Source of the DNA: CAZCFB01 sp964511535
GTDB taxonomy: Bacteria > Myxococcota_A > Polyangia > GCA-2747355 > CAZCFB01
Length of the DNA: 64,000 nt
Direction of reading: 5' to 3'
Assembly (NCBI GenBank): GCA_964511535.1
Contig: CAZEFW010000026.1
Coordinates: 1 to 64,000, forward strand
A program made the position numbers and the translations under genes. Under the pieces are notes generated by a model. It did no database searches and was not told the DNA's origin. It worked only from the letters and a program-made list of their open reading frames with translations. How positions within the stretch are numbered: position 1 is the stretch's first letter; each line of letters begins with the position of its first letter. Positions 16,549 to 25,560 of the stretch are shown in pieces.

Positions 16549-19458
16549 CTAGTACCTGTAGCGCAGCCCGAACCGGACCCGGAACGGGCTCTGCTTGTTG
16601 ATCACCTCACCCCACTGGGTGGCGGCGCCGGCCTCGAGGTTGCGCTCCTCGTAGTTGGTGGCGGTGCGCAGGTTGAACAGGTTGAACACCTCGCCGATCA
16701 CCTCGAGGTCGAGGGGCGTGCCCATGAGCCACTCGGTGACCCGGCCCAGTCGGTAGCCGATCTTCAGGTTGAACACCAGCCGGGTGGGCGTGCGCAGCTC
16801 CTCGTCGTCGTCCGGGGTGGACAGGTCCTTCGGGTCGTTGCCGCGCGTGGCGCGCCGGTCGTTGTAGTCGCCGAAGAAGCTGTTGAAGTACAGCTTGTCG
16901 TACGGCGTGCCCGTGCCGAGCCAGAGCGACCCGCCCACCGACAGCTCTTTCTGCCAGCTGTAGAAGCCGGTGAGCTTGACCACGTGGCGCCGGTCGTCGG
17001 GCAAGAAGCCGTCGAAGTACGCCTCCTGGCGCGCGCGGTCGAGGTAGACCGTGGCGTACCCCTCGGCCACGGTGCCCTCCAGCCGGGAGTAGGTGTAGCT
17101 CGCCATCAGCTGCCAGCTGCCGATGAACTTGCGCCCGAACAGGGTGACGCCGATGTAGCGCCGGTGCGCCTCCTCCGGGGTCTCGAGGTCGAAGATGAAC
17201 TCGCTCTTGCCGTTCTTGAACCCGTCGGCCGCGTCGCCCTGCTCGTTCCACAGCACGTTGGTCTCCAGATCCTCCCACTGGTTCTGGAACGAGCGGTACT
17301 GGAAGTCCACGCCGGTGGAGAAGCCGGTCATCCACTCGCGCTCGGCGCCGAGGGTGAACTCGTGCACCCGCGGGATGGTCAGCGCGTCGGGGTTGAACTT
17401 GTCCTTCACCTTGCCGTCCTGGCCGTAGGTCGGCCCCTGGGGCATGCCCACGGTGCGGGTCTGGCCGCCCAGGCGGCACGACGTGCTGTAGGTCTGGGTC
17501 GCCTGGTCGTAGTTGCAGGTGTACGAGATCAGGTCCCGGCCGATGAAGCGCGCCAGGGCCAGAAAGCCGGTGTCCACGTACTGGTTGTAGCCGCCGCGGA
17601 TGACCGTCTTGCCGTCGCCCATGATGTCCCAGGCGAAGTTGATGTGCGGCGTGGCGGTGACGAAGGAGGTCACCGTCTCGCCCTCCGGGTTGACGGTGTT
17701 GCCGAAGTGCACGGCCACGCCGGGGATCAGGCGCAGGCGCTTGTAGTTGGGCAGCTTCCAGGTGTCCTTGAGGAAGGCGATGAGCTTCATGCCGTTGACC
17801 TCGGTCTCCAGCTGGCCCTGGGTGCACTTGGTGGCGTCGTACTTCTTGCTCGCCGGATCGCACGACGAGGCCTCGTCGAAGTCGAGGTAGTAGCGGGTCT
17901 GGCTGTACGGCTGACCGTAGCGGTAGGTGAGGGTCTGGTTGCCGGTGTACATCTCCTTGGACGGGTTGGTGACGTACTGCAGGCGGAAGCCGCCCTTCAG
18001 CTCGTGGTCGCCGAAGAAGCCGTCGATGAACCGGGTCAGGTCCCAGTTGAGCGAGAAGCGGTAGCGGTCGTCAGACACCTTGCGCGAGTAGTTCTGGCGC
18101 GTGACGCCGGAGCCGATGTCGGAGATCTGGGGCACCGACTCGTTGTCCGACTCGGGGAACACCCGCAGGCCGTTCCAGCCCACGCCGACCTGGGTCTTCA
18201 TGAACATCTGGTCGCCCACCAGCCACTCCCAGGCCAGGGTGCCGATGACGTTGTACTGGTTCTGGTGGCTCTCCGCCTCGTCGAGCACGGACACGGCCTG
18301 GCGCGTATTGGCGATGGAGGCCGGCGCGCCCTGGGTCCAGAAGGAGAGGCGGTGCTTCGGGTGGGCCTGGTAGGTCAGCTTGATCAGCGCCTTGCCGCCC
18401 AGGTAGTGGCGCGAGGCGTGGTCGCCGAGCTCGGCGTGAGGCGGCAGGGTGGAGACCGACTCGTTGAGCTCGAACGACGTGTAGTACCAGAGCTTGTCCC
18501 GGATCAGCGGGCCGCCGATGTTGACGTTGAAGTCGAGGTTGCGGAACGCGCGGCCCGACTCGTCAGCCTCCAGGATGGTCAGCGCCTCGTCCTGGTAGTA
18601 GAGGCTCGAGTCGAGGGAGAACTCGTTGGAGCCGCTCTTGGTCACGGCGTTGATCACGCCGCCCGGCGTGTCGGCGTACTCTGGCCCCTTGCCGCCGGTC
18701 ATGATCTGCACGTCAGCCATGGCGTCGAAGTTGAAGTTGGTGGCGAAGGTGTGGGTCACCGGGTCGGTGGTGTCCATGCCGTCGACGTAGTAGTTGTTGT
18801 TGAAGTAGGCGCCGCCCGCCACCGACGGGTTGCCGGCGCCGGCGCCCTTGGGGTTGCGCTGCTGGGTCACCTGGGCGGTGATCCCCGCGATGCCCTGGGC
18901 GGTGCGGTTGAGCACCGGCAGGTTCTCCATGTAGTCGTCGGCCAGCGCCTCGCCGGTGGTGCTCTTGGTCACGTCGATGACCGGGCGGGCGGCCTTGATC
19001 ACGTAGGTCTCGGCCTTGGGCTCCGGGGTGACCACCTCACCCGGAGCGGCGGCGCCCGGGGCGCCCGGCTCGTCCGGCTTGCTGGCGCCGGGGGGCTTCT
19101 TCCGCACCGGCACCCTGTCGAGCAGGATGTCGAGGGTGACGGTCTTGCCCACGTTGACGCGGACCCCCTTGCGCGCGGCGCCGAGGAAGCCGCCCTTGCG
19201 CACCCTGAGCATGAACTCGCCAGGGGTCAGGCCGATGAAGCGGAACGCCCCCTCGGCGTCGGTGGTGGCGCTCTTGGTCCCGCCGATCTGGGTCGGCGAG
19301 GTGAGCTTCACGGAGGCGCCCTCCATGGGCATGCCCATGTCGTCGTAGATGGTCCCCTCGATGCGCCCGGTGCGCTCCTGGGCCCCGGCCGGCGCCGCGG
19401 CGAGCAGCAGGAGCGTGCAACAGGTCAGCGCGGCGGCTGCGAGCTGAAAGCGTCTCAT
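16549..19458 (-). CDS. Oar-like TonB-dependent receptor
   Basis: A 969-residue protein with a signal peptide ending APAGAQE. A carboxypeptidase-regulatory-like domain lies at about 30-110 (GRIEGTIYDDMGMPMEGASV). A Pro/Gly linker and a plug domain follow (YVDGMDTTDPVTHTF, MTGGKGPEYADTPGGVIN), then a 22-strand-type barrel ending in FGLRYRY. This is the architecture of myxobacterial Oar, an outer-membrane transporter or protease-export factor powered by TonB. Its ATG overlaps the stop of the upstream Cys-rich lipoprotein (ATGA). The metalloprotease gene starts 46 bp downstream, so the receptor may import or export something tied to these partners. Confidence 0.9.
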   Translation of the reverse strand: MRRFQLAAAALTCCTLLLLAAAPAGAQERTGRIEGTIYDDMGMPMEGASVKLTSPTQIGGTKSATTDAEGAFRFIGLTPGEFMLRVRKGGFLGAARKGVRVNVGKTVTLDILLDRVPVRKKPPGASKPDEPGAPGAAAPGEVVTPEPKAETYVIKAARPVIDVTKSTTGEALADDYMENLPVLNRTAQGIAGITAQVTQQRNPKGAGAGNPSVAGGAYFNNNYYVDGMDTTDPVTHTFATNFNFDAMADVQIMTGGKGPEYADTPGGVINAVTKSGSNEFSLDSSLYYQDEALTILEADESGRAFRNLDFNVNIGGPLIRDKLWYYTSFELNESVSTLPPHAELGDHASRHYLGGKALIKLTYQAHPKHRLSFWTQGAPASIANTRQAVSVLDEAESHQNQYNVIGTLAWEWLVGDQMFMKTQVGVGWNGLRVFPESDNESVPQISDIGSGVTRQNYSRKVSDDRYRFSLNWDLTRFIDGFFGDHELKGGFRLQYVTNPSKEMYTGNQTLTYRYGQPYSQTRYYLDFDEASSCDPASKKYDATKCTQGQLETEVNGMKLIAFLKDTWKLPNYKRLRLIPGVAVHFGNTVNPEGETVTSFVTATPHINFAWDIMGDGKTVIRGGYNQYVDTGFLALARFIGRDLISYTCNYDQATQTYSTSCRLGGQTRTVGMPQGPTYGQDGKVKDKFNPDALTIPRVHEFTLGAEREWMTGFSTGVDFQYRSFQNQWEDLETNVLWNEQGDAADGFKNGKSEFIFDLETPEEAHRRYIGVTLFGRKFIGSWQLMASYTYSRLEGTVAEGYATVYLDRARQEAYFDGFLPDDRRHVVKLTGFYSWQKELSVGGSLWLGTGTPYDKLYFNSFFGDYNDRRATRGNDPKDLSTPDDDEELRTPTRLVFNLKIGYRLGRVTEWLMGTPLDLEVIGEVFNLFNLRTATNYEERNLEAGAATQWGEVINKQSPFRVRFGLRYRY

Positions 19459-21791
19459 TGGCCCGCCTCCTTCTTGCCCAGCCAGTCAGCCCGGACGTCA
19501 GGTGGCCAGCAGTAGTTGAACTCCATGCAGATGTTCCGGTACTTGCCGTTCTCCACGCTCTCGTCCTTCTCCTTGGTGGCGGTGGGCAGGCAGTAGAGGT
19601 TGTTGTCGGTCTTGGTGGTGGAGGTGAAGGGCATCTTGCAGGTCTGGCTCTGGCCCTTGCAGTCGGAGCTGCTCTCGCAGCGGTCGAAGGTGGACAGCGA
19701 GCAGTACTTGTTGCAGCCGTCGCCGTTGAGCCGGTTGCCGTCGTCGCAGGTCTCGCCGTAGTCGAGCTTGCCGTCGCCGCAGGTGGGGCTCTCGCACTCC
19801 TTGAGCAGGGCGTCGTTGTTGCCGGCCAGGGCGTTGCAGATCTTGATGCACACCCCGTTGGGCCGCGACGGGTTGCTCTGGCGCAGGGCGAAGCAGCGGG
19901 TCCCCTGGACCGACCCGCAGCGCGAGTCGATCTCGGCGTCCGGGTTGGTGTCGCTCTTGGACGAGTCGCAGGCGTTGAAGCAGAAGTACTTGTCCCGCAC
20001 CCGCAGGCCCACGCAGGCCAGGCGCGAGCCGCCGGCGCCGCCCTTGGGGTCGCACTCCTTGACGTCGCGGCGGCACTCCTCGCCGAAGCGCGCGAAAGGG
20101 GGCGAGCAGTAGCCGGTCTCCAGGCTGCACTTGAGCGGCGGGTCGACCCGGCCGCCGGTGTTTGCGCACTGGGCGTCGGAGGTGCACGCCGGGATGGTGC
20201 CGCGCACCACCAGGTTGTGCAGGGTGGTGGTCACCTCCTCCTTGAGCTCCTTCTTGGCGATCTTGGCCTTGGCCTCGGCCACCGAGCGGATGTCCTTGAA
20301 CTCGTGGTCCTTGCCCACGATGAGGTTTATGCCGCGCACCAGCGGGCTGTAGCCGGCCTGGCCGGGCAGCGCGGAGGTGAGCACCAGGTTGCGCCGGGCG
20401 TAGACGCTCACCAGCGGCTTGGCGCCGCCGAAGGCCAGGTCCTGCCGGATGAAGTACGCGTCCGGGGGCGTGGCCGGCAGCGCGCCGCCGGTGATGGCCG
20501 GGGCGCCCTGGCCCAGCAGCTCCTTGCCGCCCTGCACCAGGAAGCAGAACGCCTTGAGCCGCTTGTACCAGAGCTGCAGCTTGGGGAACGGCAGGTCCGG
20601 CTGGCTGATCCCCTTGGACAGCTTGGCGTCAGCGTCCACCACCGGGCAGTTGATCAGGATGTTGGTCTCCTTGACGTTGAGCAGGCTCTTGTCCAGCGAG
20701 TCCTTGGACTTCAGCCCGTCCAGCGGGAAGATGCCCACCTTGACCGGGTCGGTGCAGCGCCCCTCGACGCACACCAGCTCCCCGGGGCAGACCGAGTCCA
20801 TCTGGCAGGCGCCGAACGAGCAGACCCCCGCGTAGCAGCGCTGGTCCGCGGCGCACTGGGTGCCGCAGGTGCCGCAGTTGTTGGTGTCGGTCTGCAGGTT
20901 GGCGCAGGTGCCGCCGCACATGGCGTTGCCCCCCTTGCAGGTGGAGCAGCGCCCCTTGATGCAGTCCTCGGTGACCTCGTCGCAGGCGGTGTTGCACTTG
21001 CCGCAGTGCTTCTTCTCGCTGGTCAGGTCGAGGCACTCGCTGGCGTTGCTGACGGTGCAGGCCGACAGGCCCGCCTTGCAGGTGGTGGCCACGCACTTGC
21101 CGGCGCTGCAGGTCTCGGTGATCTTGCAGCGCGTGCCGCAGGCGCCGCAGTTGAGGATGTCGTTCTGCAAGTTGACGCACTTGTCGGTGCACAGCTTCAG
21201 GTCGCTCTCGCAGCTGATGGCGGCGCACTTGCCGGCGGCGCAGATCTCGCCGGTCTTGCAGGCGTTGTTGCACGCGCCGCAGTGCTTGGGGTCGTTGGGC
21301 AGCGCGGCGCACTCGAAGCCGCACGGCTTCTTGCCCGCCTGGCAGGTCAGGTCCTCGAGCGCCGTGCGGTCCACCTTGCCCTTGACGATCACCTGCACCA
21401 CGTTCCAGAACGGCGAGTAGCCGGCCTTGGTGGGCACCACGTCCACCACCGGGTGCCAGCCGATCACCTTGGCGCCGTCCCGGCTGAGGCGGAACAGCGG
21501 CGCCCCGGTCTCGTCGTAGAAGAAGTACATCTTGTTGACCGGCACCTTGCCGCCCGGGGCGTCCACCTCGCCGAGGTAGTAATATTCGGCGCGGGCCGCC
21601 GAGGACACGAAGCCGTAGTACGGGGCGACCTCCCCCTTGAGCACCGGCTTGGTCTGGCGGATGCCGCCGTCGGGGCCGCCTCCCTGGCCGGCGTCGTAGA
21701 TCACGATGCCCGCAGGGTTGTCGTCGGTGGGCAGGTCGGGGCAGCCGGCCAGGGCCACCGCGGCCAGGATAAGTGGGCTCACTCTGATCAT
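19455..21791 (-). CDS. Cys-rich lipoprotein with Stig1-like and DUF4215-like repeats
   Basis: A 778-residue product. Two starts are possible. ATG 21806 overlaps the previous stop, but ATG 21791 has GAGGAG 7 nt upstream and gives a clean lipobox (AAVALAGCPD), so it is preferred. Residues about 50-140 carry a module with VVPTKAGYSPFWNVVQ. Four or five Stig1-like Cys repeats follow (CGFECAALPNDPKHCGAC). A second module contains ALPGQAGYSPLVRG. Further Cys-rich segments end with a DUF4215-type repeat (CGDGKLDYGETCDDGNRLNG). It is probably a large extracytoplasmic scaffold. It is coupled to the TonB receptor gene. Confidence 0.8.
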   Translation of the reverse strand: MIRVSPLILAAVALAGCPDLPTDDNPAGIVIYDAGQGGGPDGGIRQTKPVLKGEVAPYYGFVSSAARAEYYYLGEVDAPGGKVPVNKMYFFYDETGAPLFRLSRDGAKVIGWHPVVDVVPTKAGYSPFWNVVQVIVKGKVDRTALEDLTCQAGKKPCGFECAALPNDPKHCGACNNACKTGEICAAGKCAAISCESDLKLCTDKCVNLQNDILNCGACGTRCKITETCSAGKCVATTCKAGLSACTVSNASECLDLTSEKKHCGKCNTACDEVTEDCIKGRCSTCKGGNAMCGGTCANLQTDTNNCGTCGTQCAADQRCYAGVCSFGACQMDSVCPGELVCVEGRCTDPVKVGIFPLDGLKSKDSLDKSLLNVKETNILINCPVVDADAKLSKGISQPDLPFPKLQLWYKRLKAFCFLVQGGKELLGQGAPAITGGALPATPPDAYFIRQDLAFGGAKPLVSVYARRNLVLTSALPGQAGYSPLVRGINLIVGKDHEFKDIRSVAEAKAKIAKKELKEEVTTTLHNLVVRGTIPACTSDAQCANTGGRVDPPLKCSLETGYCSPPFARFGEECRRDVKECDPKGGAGGSRLACVGLRVRDKYFCFNACDSSKSDTNPDAEIDSRCGSVQGTRCFALRQSNPSRPNGVCIKICNALAGNNDALLKECESPTCGDGKLDYGETCDDGNRLNGDGCNKYCSLSTFDRCESSSDCKGQSQTCKMPFTSTTKTDNNLYCLPTATKEKDESVENGKYRNICMEFNYCWPPDVRADWLGKKEAGQ

Positions 21792-21802
21792 CCGGGCGCT
21801 CC

Positions 21803-22777
21803 TCATTTGGCGGTCCCCACGGTGATGATGGAGTCGATGAAAAATGCGTCGGGGTTGCGCTTGACGATGCCGGGATCCGTGAAGTCGGGCACCGGGAAGA
21901 GCTCGGCGTAGGAGGTGCGGGCGCCCACCTTGTAGTCGCTCGGCACGGTGACGTCCCACACCTGGGCCACCGGGGTGTACTTCTTGTGACCCGGGCCGTA
22001 GCGGAAGATGTCGTTGCCCGGCACCGGGATGTTGGACACCGCGTCGGCGCCGCTGAAGGCCGATGTCTTGAGGCTGTACACCTCGGCGGCCGGAACGCTG
22101 TACAGGGTGCGGGTCTTGCTCACGCTGCTGGCCGAGGCGATGAAGGGCACCGAGCCGGCGGAGTAGAGGTACTTGCCCCCCTCGAGCAGGAAGCAGTGGG
22201 TGAGCTTCTTGCGGTACCAGACCTTGATCGGCGTGAGCTTCTGGGTGTACAGCGGCGTCCCCGTGGGCGCGGCCAGGGTGGCCTCGGGCCCCACCACCGG
22301 GCAGGTCACCAGCCCGCCGGTGCGGGTCAGGGGGAAGCCGGCGCGGATCAGGGTGCCCTTGGACTTGATGTCGTTGGGCGTGTAGTCACCGTCCGGACGG
22401 AAGGCCACGATCTCGAAGAAGTCGGTGTAGTGGGCCTGGCTCGGCAGGATGTCGATGATCGGGTCCTGCCCGTTGCCCAGCGCGATGCTCCCCGAGCCGT
22501 CAGCCATGACGTACATGTCGTTGGCCGGCATGCCGGGGAACTCGGCATACGACGGGAACCACGACGCGCTGCCCGGCTTGAAGGTGCCGAAGCGGTAGTA
22601 CTCCACCACCTTGGCGTCGAGGTACCCCTTGAGCACGGGGATCACCCCCTTGCGCTCCAGGGAGAACTCGCTGAGGGGGACAGCCCCCTCGTCCTCGTCC
22701 ACGTGGCCGCCGCACGCGCCGGCCAGCAAGGCCAGCGCGGTGATGGCGATGATTACCCCCCCACGGCAAATACGCAT
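21803..22777 (-). CDS. lipoprotein sharing a module with the downstream Cys-rich protein
   Basis: A 324-residue product from ATG 22777 (GAGGAC upstream; lipobox LALLAGACGG). The longer frame to 23251 overlaps the PilZ gene and is not used. A segment near 85-120 (DPIIDILPSQAHYTDFFEI) matches the pattern of the neighbour's PVVDVVPTKAGYSPFWNVV. Both are followed by VTCPVV- or NCPVV-type motifs and an IKVWYRKKLTHCFL / LQLWYKRLKAFCFL block, so the two proteins are partial paralogues. No function is recognised. It is first in the operon 22777-13773 and ends with an ATGA overlap. Confidence 0.72.
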   Translation of the reverse strand: MRICRGGVIIAITALALLAGACGGHVDEDEGAVPLSEFSLERKGVIPVLKGYLDAKVVEYYRFGTFKPGSASWFPSYAEFPGMPANDMYVMADGSGSIALGNGQDPIIDILPSQAHYTDFFEIVAFRPDGDYTPNDIKSKGTLIRAGFPLTRTGGLVTCPVVGPEATLAAPTGTPLYTQKLTPIKVWYRKKLTHCFLLEGGKYLYSAGSVPFIASASSVSKTRTLYSVPAAEVYSLKTSAFSGADAVSNIPVPGNDIFRYGPGHKKYTPVAQVWDVTVPSDYKVGARTSYAELFPVPDFTDPGIVKRNPDAFFIDSIITVGTAK

Positions 22778-22974
22778 GGTGTCCTCGAAACGATCGGGCC
22801 GGTCACGGCCGCTGTTCAGTTGTTTGAAGTGGATGTCCGGCGTTTTAACACCGGGGCCCCAGTACGGCAAGGGAGTCGGACTGCGGAGTACCTGCCGCAC
22901 CTGGAGCGGGGGGCTGAGGAGATGGAGCGCGTTTCTTGACTTCTTGACTTCTGAACAGCGTCCCTTATTTCGGG

Positions 22975-23358
22975 TCAGGCGGCCTGGCGGGTGGTCTGTT
23001 GGACGGTGCGCAGGTAGCGCAGGGCCACGCGCTGCTGCTCGTTGAGCCGGGTAAAGCGGCAGCCGAAGCCGATGCCGTGCAGCCGGTGGACCACGGTGCC
23101 GGTCAGCAGCAGGTCGCCGTGGTCGGTGTGGAGCCGCAGCTTGACCTCCGACCCCAGCGGCGGCGTGCGGTCCGAGCAGATGATCAACCCGTCCAGCGCG
23201 ATCTCCTCGGTCTTGCCCCAGATGGTGTCCTTCTCCTCGTCGCGGATCCAACAGCTCGCCCGGGGCCTGTTCCGGGCGACGATGCGCGGGTGGGCCGGCA
23301 TGCCCACGCCGGGAAGGGTGTCATCGAACAGACGGGTACTGTCAGGAGCGGTTCCCAT
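22975..23358 (-). CDS. PilZ-like domain protein
   Basis: A 127-residue product. The start is ATG 23358 because AGGAGGAG lies just upstream; the ATG at 23406 lacks a ribosome site. The domain begins with RNRPR, matching the RxxxR c-di-GMP motif. The second motif, normally D/NxSxxG, reads EIALDGL here, so nucleotide binding may be lost or altered. The strand pattern (LGSEVKLRLHTDHGDLLL, VVHRLHGIGFGCRF) fits the PilZ barrel. PilZ proteins control motility and polysaccharide production, and rfbB starts divergently 204 bp away. Confidence 0.75.
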   Translation of the reverse strand: MGTAPDSTRLFDDTLPGVGMPAHPRIVARNRPRASCWIRDEEKDTIWGKTEEIALDGLIICSDRTPPLGSEVKLRLHTDHGDLLLTGTVVHRLHGIGFGCRFTRLNEQQRVALRYLRTVQQTTRQAA

Positions 23359-23520
23359 GCTCTCCTCCTGGTGGCTTTCCTGGTTTGTTGTCCTGCCGCT
23401 GCCCATCGTTCAGAAGCAGGATTCGTTCCACCCTCCCTGACGCCGAAATCCCTCGGTTTTTGGGACCGCCACCCTGACACAAGACAGAAAGCTGACGGCC
23501 GATCGTTAGAAAACTGATGG

Positions 23521-23549
23521 TTGGAAGTGCGCCGGACGGCGTGTTATCT
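23521..23549 (+). promoter_or_regulatory. weak candidate promoter upstream of rfbB
   Basis: TTGGAA (23521-23526), a 17-bp spacer and TTATCT (23544-23549). The spacing is ideal but the boxes match the consensus at only 4 and 3 positions. It would leave a very short leader before ATG 23562. Confidence 0.2.
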
Positions 23550-23561
23550 CTGAGAACGATC

Positions 23562-24635
23562 ATGGAAAATCTGCTGGTCACCGGGGGTTGCGGGTTCATC
23601 GGCACCAACCTGATCCGCTACCTGCTCGACTCGGACGCCTTCACGGGGAGGGTGATCAACCTCGACGCGGTGACCTACGCCGGCAACCCGGCCAACCTGC
23701 AGGATCTGTCTGAACGGGGCGATGGTCGCCACGTGCTGGTGCGGGCAGACATCTGCGACGCCGGGGCGGTGGAGCAGACCATGGACCGCTTCGAGGTGGA
23801 CGCCGTGTGCCACCTGGCCGCCGAGTCCCACGTGGACCGCTCCATCCGCGGGCCGGCGCCCTTCGTCAGCACCAACCTGGTGGGCACCTACAACCTGCTG
23901 GAGGCCGCGCGCCAGCGCGCCGGGCGCATCCGGCGCTTCCACCACGTGAGCACCGACGAGGTGTTCGGCTCCCTCGGAGATGATGGGCTGTTCACCGAGC
24001 AGACCCCGTACCGGCCCAACAGCCCCTACTCGGCCACCAAGGCGGGCAGCGACCACCTGGCCCGGGCCTACCACGTGACCTACGGCCTGCCGGTGACCAT
24101 CTCCAACTGCTCCAACAACTACGGTCCTTACCAGTTCCCCGAGAAGCTGGTTCCGCTGATGATCCTCAACGCCGCCGAGGGCAACGAGCTGCCCCTGTAC
24201 GGTGACGGGCTGCATGTGCGGGACTGGCTGCATGTGGCGGACCACTGCGCCGCGCTGCTGCAGCTCCTTCGGCAGGGAGCGCCGGGCCGGGTGTACAACG
24301 TGGGCGGCGACGCCGAGCAGACCAACCTGGACCTGGTGACGCGGCTGTGCGACCTGCTGGATCGCCAGCTGCCCGCCCTGCCCGGCGGGCGCCCGCGGCG
24401 GGAGCTGATCCGCCACGTGACGGACCGGCCCGGCCATGACCGCCGCTACGCCATCGACGCCTCGCGCATCCGGCGCGAGCTGGGCTGGACCCCGGCCGAG
24501 ACCCTGGACAGCGGCCTGGACAGGACCGTTCGCTGGTACCTGGACAACCCCGGGTGGGTGGAGCAGGTCCGCAGCGGCGAGTACCGCCGCTGGATCCAGC
24601 AGCACTACGACGACGGCGCGGACACGGAGGAATAG
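23562..24635 (+). CDS. rfbB: dTDP-glucose 4,6-dehydratase
   Basis: A 357-residue short-chain dehydrogenase, the usual length for RfbB/RmlB. It converts dTDP-glucose to dTDP-4-keto-6-deoxyglucose using bound NAD. Visible motifs are the NAD loop TGGCGFIGTN near the N-terminus, STDEVFGS carrying the catalytic Thr-Asp-Glu, YSATKAGSDH carrying the YxxxK pair, and NCSNNYGPYQFPEKL. ATG 23562 is chosen over 23517 because the family begins with this strand. The rfbA gene follows after 3 bp, so the two form an operon for activated deoxysugars, probably for O-antigen or other surface polysaccharide. Confidence 0.95.
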   Translation: MENLLVTGGCGFIGTNLIRYLLDSDAFTGRVINLDAVTYAGNPANLQDLSERGDGRHVLVRADICDAGAVEQTMDRFEVDAVCHLAAESHVDRSIRGPAPFVSTNLVGTYNLLEAARQRAGRIRRFHHVSTDEVFGSLGDDGLFTEQTPYRPNSPYSATKAGSDHLARAYHVTYGLPVTISNCSNNYGPYQFPEKLVPLMILNAAEGNELPLYGDGLHVRDWLHVADHCAALLQLLRQGAPGRVYNVGGDAEQTNLDLVTRLCDLLDRQLPALPGGRPRRELIRHVTDRPGHDRRYAIDASRIRRELGWTPAETLDSGLDRTVRWYLDNPGWVEQVRSGEYRRWIQQHYDDGADTEE

Positions 24636-24638
24636 CCG

Positions 24639-25520
24639 ATGAAGGGCATCATCCTGGCAGGCGGCAACGGCAGCCGACTCTTCCCCCTGACCCGGGTGGT
24701 GAGCAAGCAGCTGCTGCCGGTGTACGACAAGCCGATGATCTACTACCCCCTGTCGGTGCTGATGCTGGCCGGGATCCGGGAGATCCTGGTGATCAGCACC
24801 CCCCGGGACCTGCCCCGGTTCCGCGAGCTCCTGGGCGATGGATCCCGCTGGGGCCTGCGGTTCGACTACACCGAGCAGCCCACCCCCGACGGGCTGGCGC
24901 AGTCCTTCATCCTGGGCCAGGACTTCATCGGCGACAGCCCGGTCTGCCTCATCCTGGGCGACAACATCTTCTACGGCGACCGCTTCGGCTCGCTGGTGCG
25001 CAAGGCTGCGCAGCTCACCAGCGGCGGCCAGATCTTCGCCTACCCGGTGCGTGACCCGCGCCGCTACGGCGTGGTGGCGTTCGACCGCGACCGCAGGCCG
25101 GTGAGCATCGTGGAGAAGCCCGAGGACCCGCGCTCGCGCTTCGCCGTCACCGGGCTGTACTTCTACGACAACGCGGTGGTGGACATCGCCCGCGCCCTCG
25201 CGCCGTCGGCCCGGGGGGAGCTGGAGATCACCGACGTGAACCGGGCGTACCTGGAGCGCGGCGACCTGCGGGTCGAGGTGCTCGGCCGCGGCTTCGCCTG
25301 GCTCGACACCGGGACCCACGAGTCGCTGCACCAGGCGAGCAACTTCGTCGAGACGCTGCAAGAGCGTCAGGGCCTCAAGGTGGCCTGCCCCGAGGAGATC
25401 GCCTACCGCCTGGGCTACATCGACGCCGAGCAGCTGCGGGCGCTGGCCGCGGCCATGCAGCAGAACGACTACGGCGCCTACCTGGTTCGGCTGGCCGAGC
25501 AGGAAGACATCCCGGTCTGA
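24639..25520 (+). CDS. rfbA: glucose-1-phosphate thymidylyltransferase
   Basis: A 293-residue protein, the normal length for RmlA. It makes dTDP-glucose from dTTP and glucose-1-phosphate, the step before RfbB. The nucleotide-binding signature GGNGSRLFPLTRVVSKQLLP is at the N-terminus. LILGDNIFYGD, EKPEDPRSRFAVTGLYFYD and WLDTGTHESL complete the family pattern. It is co-transcribed with rfbB. The rfbC and rfbD genes, which would complete dTDP-rhamnose, do not follow; the next gene is a lipoprotein. Confidence 0.95.
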   Translation: MKGIILAGGNGSRLFPLTRVVSKQLLPVYDKPMIYYPLSVLMLAGIREILVISTPRDLPRFRELLGDGSRWGLRFDYTEQPTPDGLAQSFILGQDFIGDSPVCLILGDNIFYGDRFGSLVRKAAQLTSGGQIFAYPVRDPRRYGVVAFDRDRRPVSIVEKPEDPRSRFAVTGLYFYDNAVVDIARALAPSARGELEITDVNRAYLERGDLRVEVLGRGFAWLDTGTHESLHQASNFVETLQERQGLKVACPEEIAYRLGYIDAEQLRALAAAMQQNDYGAYLVRLAEQEDIPV

Positions 25521-25560
25521 GCGCGTGATAGCATTGGCCCATCCCCATCAGGAGGTGGCC

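Noticed and set aside
14001..16601. 866-codon plus-strand frame
   Set aside because: It is antisense to the HExxH/MYXO-CTERM gene, which has clear motifs, a signal peptide and a ribosome site.
16984..21911. two plus-strand frames over 800 codons each (16984-19515, 19458-21911)
   Set aside because: They mirror the TonB receptor and Cys-rich lipoprotein genes; their composition is typical of GC-rich antisense frames.
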